This document shows positions 1-7,700 of a stretch of DNA of 10,973 bases, piece after piece. Positions within the stretch are counted from its first letter, which is position 1; the number at the start of each line of letters is the position of its first letter. The DNA comes from Pelagophyceae sp. CCMP2097 (lineage: Eukaryota > Sar > Pelagophyceae): positions 400,119-411,091 of the forward strand of contig MU657188.1 of the NCBI GenBank assembly GCA_026770575.1. Direction: 5' to 3'. Under the pieces are notes generated by a model, which saw nothing but the letters and a program-made list of their open reading frames with translations, had not been told where the DNA came from and did no database searches. The position numbers and the translations under genes were made by a program.

Positions 1-1249
1 AGCATCGACGGCGAGCACCTCAGTCGAAGATAAGCTGCACCCGAGCACGAGGATCCGGGCGTCTCTGACAGCGTCGAGTCGAACGGCTGCGACGCTACTG
101 CGGGCACTCAACATGGCCGGCCCAGGCGCAAACTCCATCGTCGCCACGTCGAGGAGCTCGGTGGTGGCTAATTCCGTGGTTGTCGAATTTCGCCCTCCGA
201 CAACAAGGACGTGGTGCGCGTCGACGGCCACTGCGTGCCGAGCCCATCAACGGCCCGGGCACGAACGCCATGGTCCGGATGTCGAGGACCTCCGTCGTAT
301 CCAGATGCTCTGGACCCGAACGTCCGCCGGCCACCAAGATGCGGTGCTCGTCGAGCGCGACGGCCGCACAGCCGAAGCGTGGAGCGGCCATGGTGGGGCC
401 TGGCGTGAAGGTCATCGTGTCCAGGCTGGAAATCTCGGTGGTCGACAAGCGAGACGTGCCATTGCGACCGCCAACGACGAGGAACCTGCGAGCGTCCAGT
501 GCGACGGCACAGCCGTATCGCGCCGATCGCAAGTCCGGCCCCGGCGTGACCGTGAGCGTCGAGAGGTGGAGTACGCGGCCCGCGTTGATCTGGACGGCCG
601 CACAACTATAGCGATCCGCGAGCATGTTCGGCCCAGCCGTAAAGGCCATCGTCTGCGTGTCGAGCAATAACGTCGAGTTTAAAGTAGACTCGTCTGAACG
701 ACCGCCAAACACGACAACGCATCCGCCGGCATACACCGTAGCGCTATACATACGTGCCAATCCCATCGCCGGCCCTGGCCGGAATGTTGCGTCGTCGGTC
801 CACGGCCGCACGCCAAACACGGCCGTCTCGAGGCCAAAGTAGTCCAGCTCCTTCATCATGGATTCTTGCGCGGCCTCGGCTAGTGCGCGGATCGTCCTCT
901 GCGTGTGCGAGCCGTCGAGGTCGCGGAGGAAGTCGAGGATCACTCGGAAGCGCTCGCCGTCGCGGTCGATGAAGATGGACCCGTCGTCGGGGTCGGACTG
1001 CAGCATCGCGTCGCAGCGCCCAAACATGCGCCCGAGCATCGAGTCCTCGACCTTGGTCAGCACGGTCCTTGAAGTTTCGAAGCGCGCACCACCGACGTTC
1101 AGCTTGACCAGGTCGCCGGGCGGCGGTGCTGCTGCGCGGATGCGCGCCTTCTCATCGTCCCACTGAGCGCGGTCGCGCTCGACTGCAACGCGCTTCTCCT
1201 CGAGCCTGGCTTCTCCGCGCGCGAGCTTTTCGTCGACTTGCCGCATCAT
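1..1249 (-). CDS. Coiled-coil/BTB(T1)-kelch repeat protein, 3' partial at the window edge, frame broken near 238
   Basis: Visible domains, numbered from the Met at 1249: a charged helical segment (residues 1-38, probable coiled coil); a KCTD-type BTB/T1 domain (about 46-145, with LVKLNVGGARFETSRTVL, then GSIFIDRDGERFRVILDFLR); then kelch units with GG pairs (FGGR, VVGGRNG, VAGGRSG), each ending in a TMxFxPGPxM turn. After about residue 339 the frame loses kelch character and stops at 95-97. The next frame resumes at 237 with AVAVDAHHVLVVGGRNS and TMEFAPGPAM and stays open to base 1, so an indel (best fit: about 11 bp missing, the RFGC-equivalent) breaks the gene. Unit 2 (about 218-240) lacks its GG strand in frame. 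The frame is also open from 1297 to 1249 (ALLANDRQALQDDRAA, continuing the helix) after a TAG at 1298-1300 that could be a CTTAG splice acceptor, so an upstream exon is possible. T1 domains oligomerise and kelch propellers bind partners; a Cul3-adaptor role is only inference. Confidence 0.8.
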
Positions 1250-1297
1250 GGCCGCGCGATCGTCTTGGAGCGCCTGCCGATCGTTCGCGAGCAGGGC

Positions 1298-1674
1298 CTA
1301 AGACGGATTCATGTCGGGAAAACACACGGCCGAGCTCGGGCTCTTAGAGGTGCACGTCGGGTTTCACGTTGGGAACGCCTGTTGGGAGCCGCCCCGTCTT
1401 CGGCTCCACTGATGAAAGACGCCGGTTCAGACCACTTCGGCATCAAAGGCCCGCTCGAGGGCTCCGAGCGCCGAGGCGTGTGCCGCGTGGGTGCGTCACG
1501 GTCGCGAGGGCGTCGAGCGCTGCGTGAAAGTCGTCGCGGGGTCGCCATCCCTTTCCGAGTCACCTTTCAATACATTTGTTTGGATCCAATCCTCTTTAAA
1601 AGATTTTAAAAGACTTAGTCTTGGTAATTTTGGCGATCGCTCGGCCGGCCGGCGCCCAACGTGGAGCGCAACGC
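1298..1674. promoter_or_regulatory. Divergent intergenic region with AT-rich core (about 1565-1630)
   Basis: This lies between the minus-strand BTB-kelch gene and the plus-strand katanin start. Most of it is GC-rich, but about 1565-1630 is clearly AT-rich. The core has CCAAT at 1586-1590 followed by two direct TTTAAAAGA-like copies (TTTAAA at 1595-1600 and 1605-1610), about 75 nt upstream of the katanin ATG. TTTAAA is palindromic, so it could serve either strand. Promoter function is inferred from base composition and position only. No gene is supported here. Confidence 0.4.
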
Positions 1675-1728
1675 ATGGCCTCCAAGCTCCACGAGTGGGT
1701 GGCGCACCCCTCGGACGTGACCTGCGTC
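1675..1728 (+). CDS. KATNB1: Katanin p80 exon 1 (start of WD40 blade 1)
   Basis: ATG at 1675 begins MASKLHEWVAHPSDVTCV, which matches the conserved p80 opening (K-L-x-E-x-V-A-H-x-S-x-V). It joins in phase 0 to the exon at 2305 to give a continuous blade 1 ending in LATGGEDRRTNVW. The 3' end is uncertain. Ending after Val (1728) gives the best length match to animal p80 but needs a GC donor (GCGCGG); ending at 1725 uses a GT donor (GTCGCG) and costs one residue. The start has G at +4. The reading frame beyond 1728 runs into Arg/Gly-rich text unlike katanin. Confidence 0.7.
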
Positions 1729-4700
1729 GCGCGGGGCGGCGTCCGGGAGCGCCAAAAGGGCGCACCAAAGGGAGCACCGGGAAACCACCGACTCCGGCCG
1801 AACCGGTGAACCCAACAAAGGGCAAACCGTGGAACCCGACTCGACCGGGCCACGGGAGAGGGCCCTCACTGGAGAGGGACCCGCGGGAGAGAGGGCACTC
1901 ACTGGAGCGGGGTTCCACTGGAGAGGAGCCCTCACTGGAGCGGGGCCCTCACTGGAGCGGGATCCTCACGGGAGATGGTCCTCGCTGGAGCGGGGCCCTC
2001 GCTGGAGCGGGGCCCTCACTGGAGCGGGACCCTCACGGGAGAGGGTTCTCACTGGAGCGGGACCCTCACTGGAGCGGGACCCTCACGGGAGCGGGGCGCT
2101 CACTGAAGAGGGACTCACACTGAAGAGGGACCCTCAATCGAGGGGATCACCCGGAGAGCCTTGAAGGCCGCTCGCCTTTGGCTGCCTGCGCCTCTCTGGA
2201 CCGTGGCCGCCTCTCCTCTATACGCGGCGCTTGAGGCTCTCGTAAACGCTCTCGTAAACCCCTCTCGTAAACCCTCTAGTAAACTCGTATAGTAAATTCT
2301 CTAGGCCCTCGGCGGCAAGTCTCAGCAAGTCCTCGCGACCGGCGGCGAGGACCGCCGCACCAACGTCTGGCGGCTGCGCGCGGGCGGCGGCGCGTCGAAC
2401 GTCTGGTCGCTGGCCGGGAATTCTTCCGCAGTCTCATGCACCGCCGCCGCGCCCACTCAAAGACGAAGAATTTCCCCGAGACGAGGGAGGCGGATGCGGA
2501 CGAACCGGACATGTAGGCCTGGCGTTCGACGAGCCCGAGGCGCAGTTGGTGGCGGGCAGCGCCGGGGGAGGCGTGCGCATCTTCGATTTAGCGGCTGGTG
2601 TCGTTTCAAGGCAACTCCAGGGCCACCGCGCCGCGGTCTGCTGCGTCCACGCGCACCCGTTCGGGGCGTTTCTCGCTTCTGGAGGCGAGGACGCTGCTGT
2701 AAAGGTCTGGGACGGCAGGAAGAAAGCGTGCGTGCAAACGTACCCAAACGTCGGCTCTGTTTCGTGCGTCCGCTTCTCGCCCGACGGCAGGTGGGTCGCC
2801 TCTGGGGGCGGGGACGCGAATATCCGGTTATGGGATCTGACGGCGGGCAAGCTCCTGCATTGTTTGCCCGCCGGCAGGACGCAAGCCTGCTCTGCAACTT
2901 TATTGGAATTCTCCCCCTTCGAGTTCGTCCTCGCCGCGGCCGTCTCGGACAAGGTCGTGCGTTTATTCGACTTGGAGAAGTTTGAAGAGGTGGGTTCGAC
3001 GCCTCCCGACTCTGCAAACGTGCGAGGGCTCTGCTTTAGCGACAGCGGCCAGTCGATCCTCGTCGCCAGCGAAGACTTACGGCAATTCGACTGGGACTCG
3101 CCCAAAATGCGATGCGTCGCCGTGCAAGAGGCCGGGTGGGAGAAAGTCTTCTGTCTCGCGTCGCGGGGGCAAAAAGCGACGGCGGTGGCGGCCGTGGGCA
3201 ACTTTGTACGTGACTTGAGCCTTTCCTTTCTTCCTTCTTCCTTGTGACTTGTGCCTAGGTGTCGGTGTGGGAGGCGAACGTTGTGGATGACGTCGACTCC
3301 CTCGCTCGGAACGCAGCTGCTTTAGCTCTCGCGGAGCCAAAGGCCCGGCGAAGGCGGACGCCCGCGGCAAAAGATGACAAGGACCCGACGATCCTGCGAC
3401 TGCACGAGCAGCGAGGGACCGCGCCCGGAGATGGAACACCTGGAAAGGTGACCCTGGACGTTGTGCGATGCACCCGACGCGAGGAAGATGGGGTTCTCGA
3501 CATACTCGAGACGATTTGGGTTTGGCACAAATTGAGCGACTCCAAGACACCGTCCCTACTCCTGGCTGTACGGTGCCGCCACCGGGTGTTTGGCAGTCTG
3601 CAAGACCTCTTTGGCGGCCTTGCACGGCCGAATGCAAAGGTCGCTTGCAGGGCCTCTTTCAAGGGCCCTTGAAAAGCCCTCCGGACGGGCCCCTGCAAGG
3701 CTTCTTCGAAGTGGATCGCACAGGAACCGCACGTCTTTCGAGCGGCGGCCCTCTGCAAGGCGCCCGCGCAGCGGATCGGGCCAAAGGGAGCCACGGTCCA
3801 CGCGACGTTTCGAGGGGCCGAGTGGTCGTCTCGAAGGGCCGTTTGAAGGGACCGTTTCGAGGGGCCCTCTCGGGGGCAGTCTCGAGTGACCGTCTCGAGT
3901 GGTCGTCTGGAAGGGCTGTTTGAAGGGACCGTTCCGAGGGTCCGGCGAGAGTGGCCTTCTTGAGAGGCAAACTCGAGGGGCCGTCCAAAGGCGCCGTTTC
4001 GTGGCGTCGTTTCAAGGGGCCGGCATGAGGGGCCTTCTCGAAGGGCCGCCCAAAGGCGCCGTTTCAAGGGGCGTTTTCGAGGCACCGTCTCGTGCGCCGT
4101 CTCGAGCGGCCGTCTTGAGGCGCCGTTTCGAAGGGCCGCCTCAAGGGGCCCTCTCGAGAGGCCGTCCAAAGGGGCCGTTTCGAGGTGCCTTTTCGAGGTG
4201 CCTTTTCGAGGGGCCGTCTCATAGGGCCGTCTCATAGGGCCGTCTGACGGAGGGGCCGTTTCGAGGGGCCCTTCGAGTGGCCGGCGATCAAGGCCTTCTC
4301 AAGGGACCGTATAAAGGGGCCGTCTCCGTCCCGAGGGGCGTTCAAGGGCCCATGAAATCCCTTGGGCCCATGCCGTACGGGATGCCATGCGGGCTCGCGG
4401 CTCCCGTGCCGTCCCGTCCTTGCAGAGCCCGAAAGGAGAGGCCCTTTGGCGGCAAATTCCGAGGCGGCCACTTGCAAGGCCAATGTCACTCGCGAGGCCC
4501 CTTTGAAAGGGCCCTCTCAAACGGTGCCTTGCAAAGGACTTTGCGAAAAGGACCCCGACAAGTTCTACGGGCCCTTTGGCGGCTCGTGGCCTCTTACGCA
4601 CCCTGCAGTCGCAAGGCGGGCCTTGAAGCACGATGCGCTCCCCAAAGTACGGTTCCAAGGCCTCTTTCACGGGGACCCGCCTTCGGGCCTTGGCAGGGGC

Positions 4701-7700
4701 CCTGCCAGGCTCCTCGTTGACAAGTTTGCAGTCAAGGGCCCTCTGTACGGACCCTTTGCCGCCTCTGGCCTCGAACGCCCCCTCATACAATCAGAGGACG
4801 GGCCTCTCGCATGATGCGCTCCCCTTAGGGGCCCTTGCAAGGCCCCTCACACGGGTTGCAAGGCCTCTGTTAAAGTCTCGTGTAAGGGTCCTTGCAGGGT
4901 TTCTTGCGCGGCCCCTCGTAAAGGCCCCTCGCGCAGTCTCTTTGTAAAGGGCCCTCGCACGGGGCGTGTTTCTGAAAGGTGAACATCCACACATGGGCCG
5001 GGAGGCAAGGCCGGAGCGGGCTCCCCTTGGAAACGCGGGTCCTTGCAAGGCGCCTTGGCAAGGACCCTGAGGAGGCCCCTCGCAGGCGCCTGGCACGGGC
5101 CCTCGCAGGCGCCTGGCACGGGCCCTCGCGTCATCTTTGCGAGTCCCCTCTCAAAAAAGGGCCCTTCCGTGGCCTCTCCAACGGCCCCTCGTTGGGTCCT
5201 TTGGGCGGGCCTTGAAGCACCAATGCCTCTCACGGTCCCCTGCCCTCGGCTTGGTGCCTTGCACTCGAATACGGTCCGTGCACGGCTGCAAGAGGCCTCT
5301 GGAATGTCTTCTGCAAGAGGCGTCTGGAATGTCTTCCGGACATCCTTCGCTTTCGCTCCTCGAAAAGGGCCCGTGCACGTCTGGGTCGGCCATAATGGGA
5401 TCCGTGCACGGCCTGAATGGAATTTCACCGATACGGGATCCCACGCGATGCCGCGCGGCGGCTCAGACGGAGGCGCATCCAGCGGTTAGAGGTCTGAATG
5501 CGGGGTGGAAGCGCGGCGCGCTTCGAAGAGTACGTCGAGACATGACTGAAAACACGACAACACCAGAGTAGGTACGCCGACGACTTTGAACCCGACGACG
5601 ACGACGCAAAACCCGCAGAACCAAAGACTTGCGCCCCCGCCGCGCAGCCAAAGGCGGACCGCGCCTTTGCCAAGGAAGAGGCGCCGGTCAAGGCGTCGCC
5701 AAGGGCGGCGAGGCCGAGGTCCATGGAAACGGCGAGGCGGCCGGACGAGCGAGACGCGAGATCCGCTGCCGACGCGCGACCCGCCCTCGCCGTGGCGCGG
5801 CGCGCGTCGCCGCCCGCGGAGCGCCGCGCGGCGACGCCGCCCGCGGAAGTTAGACGCGCCTCGCCGCCAGCGGACCGGCGCGCGACGCCGCCCGATGCGC
5901 GGCGTGAGGCGGACGGAGAGCATGTCAAGGCGGAAGCGCATGTCAAGGCCGAGGCGGAAGACCTCATCACCGAACTTTTAATGTCTCGCCCGACGCAGCG
6001 TTGCTTATCGGACCGCCTCGAGGCTCTTAAGACGGCGCGCAAAGCCTGGGTGAACGGTGACGTGGGCGACGCTGTCAGCGCCGTATGCCGCGACGACGAT
6101 GAGGGTTCGTTGACCGTCGCGGTGGACTTCCTCGCCGCAGTCGAGCTACGCGGAGAAGCCCTCCAGTTCGAAGACGCGCTCAAGCTCCTCTCCGTCCGAC
6201 GCAGCGCCTTGAACGTCGAGGCACTTTGAACGGGGTCGCCTTTGCTCGAGGGACCGCCTTGCACCGCCCCCCTAGGTTGTAGACGCCATGCTCGCGGCGC
6301 CGCGGGCGCAGTCGGCGTTGGCGCCGCGGCATGCACTCGCCGCTTTGGATGCCGCGGCGGCCGTGGTGGAAATGTTTGGCGGGTTTTCTTCCCGCGTCGT
6401 TTCTCCCGCGGGTTTTTCAATCGACCAAACCCGCCTTCCAAGGGTTCGGGCCACGGCCAAACCCACTCAATGACGGGGAAGGCCAAAACGCGCAAACCCG
6501 GCAAAACCCGGCTTCTCGAGACGGCCCCTTTATACGGCCATTCGAAACGGCGCCTCGAGACGGCACCTCGAGACGGCCATTCGAGACGGTGCCTCGGAAT
6601 GACCCCTGGAGACGGCTATTCGAAACGGCGCCTCGAGACGGCCATTCGAGACGGTGCCTCGGAATGACCCCTGGAGACGGCTATTCGAAACGGCGCCTCG
6701 ACGGCGCCTCGAGATGGCCCCTGGAGACGGCCATTCGAGACGGTGCCTCGGAATGGCCCCTGGAGACGGCTATTCGAAACGGCGCCTCGACGGCCCCTCG
6801 AGACGGCCCCTCTCGATGGCCATTCGAAACGTCGCCTTGAGACGGCCCCTTGAGAGGCTCGGACGGTCCCTCGGACGGTCGCTTGGGGCGGTCCCTTGGA
6901 CAATTCCTTTGGACAGTTCCTTTGAGGGTCCCTCGATGGGCCCTCTGTGACGGTCGCTTTGACGGCGGTTTCTATACGGTCCCTTGGACGGCCACTCGGC
7001 TGCCGGCCCCACTCGGCTGCCGGCCTCTCGACTGCATTCCCTCTGCGACGTCCCTGGACGGGTCCTCGGAAAGTCGCTCGGACGGTCTCTCGGACAGTCG
7101 CTTGGATAGTCCCTCGACGGTCCCTCGGACGATCCCTTGGGGAGTCCTTTCGACAGTTCATTAGAGGGTCCCTTGGAGGGTCCCTCGATGGTCCCTCTGC
7201 GATGATCCCGTGGACGGTCCCTTTGGCGGTCCGTTCGATGGTTCCTTCGACCGGTCCCTTGGACGGTCCCTCGACGGTCCTGCGTCGGTCCCTTTGCGGC
7301 GGTTCCGTGTAGGGTCCCTCGGACGATCCCTTCGGCGGTCACTCGGCTGCCGTCTCCTTGACTGCGGCCCCTCTGCATCCCTCTGGGCAGTCCCTCGGAC
7401 GGACCCTCGGACGGTAGCTTGGGCAGTCCCTCTGACGCTCCCTCGGACGGTCGCTTGGATAGTCCCTCGGACGGTCTTTTTGGACAGTTCCTTGGACGGT
7501 CCCTCGACGGGCCCTCTGTGACCGTCGCTTTGACGGCGGTTTCTCGACGGTCCCTTGGAATGTCACTCGGCCCCTTGACTGCATTCTCTCTGCGACATCC
7601 CCTGGTTGGGCCCTCGGAAAGTCGCTTGGACGAGCTCCTTTCCCAAGTCCTTTGAGGGGCGGACCATCGACTCGCCGGCGACGTATAGCGGCATACGAGC

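Noticed and set aside
1491..2164. Two overlapping plus-strand ORFs with SLERDPHWSG/ALTGAG repeats
   Set aside because: The 17/16-bp units shift frame continually, so the same peptides appear in rotating frames. The array falls between two katanin exons that must be spliced together.
1863..2296. Possible CRISPR-like array
   Set aside because: Units are contiguous with no spacers, degenerate, and lie inside a eukaryotic intron; no cas genes are present.
2434..3201. 255-codon minus-strand ORF
   Set aside because: Shadow of the katanin WD40 exon, which has unmistakable WD-repeat text on the plus strand.
3448..3672. Read-through extension of katanin exon 4
   Set aside because: The frame stays open, but the residues after the GTGACC donor have no katanin character and soon enter repeats. 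Ending at 3447 restores phase with the con80 exon.
3255..4235. 326-codon minus-strand ORF with RRPLET-like peptides
   Set aside because: It overlaps the end of the WD40 exon and then crosses degenerate repeats; its openness follows from repeat composition, and no start context or domain is seen.
5425..6504. 359-codon minus-strand ORF
   Set aside because: It lies opposite the katanin con80 exon, whose plus-strand translation shows clear family signatures; the minus frame is Arg/Ser/Ala-rich with no domain and is a GC-driven shadow.
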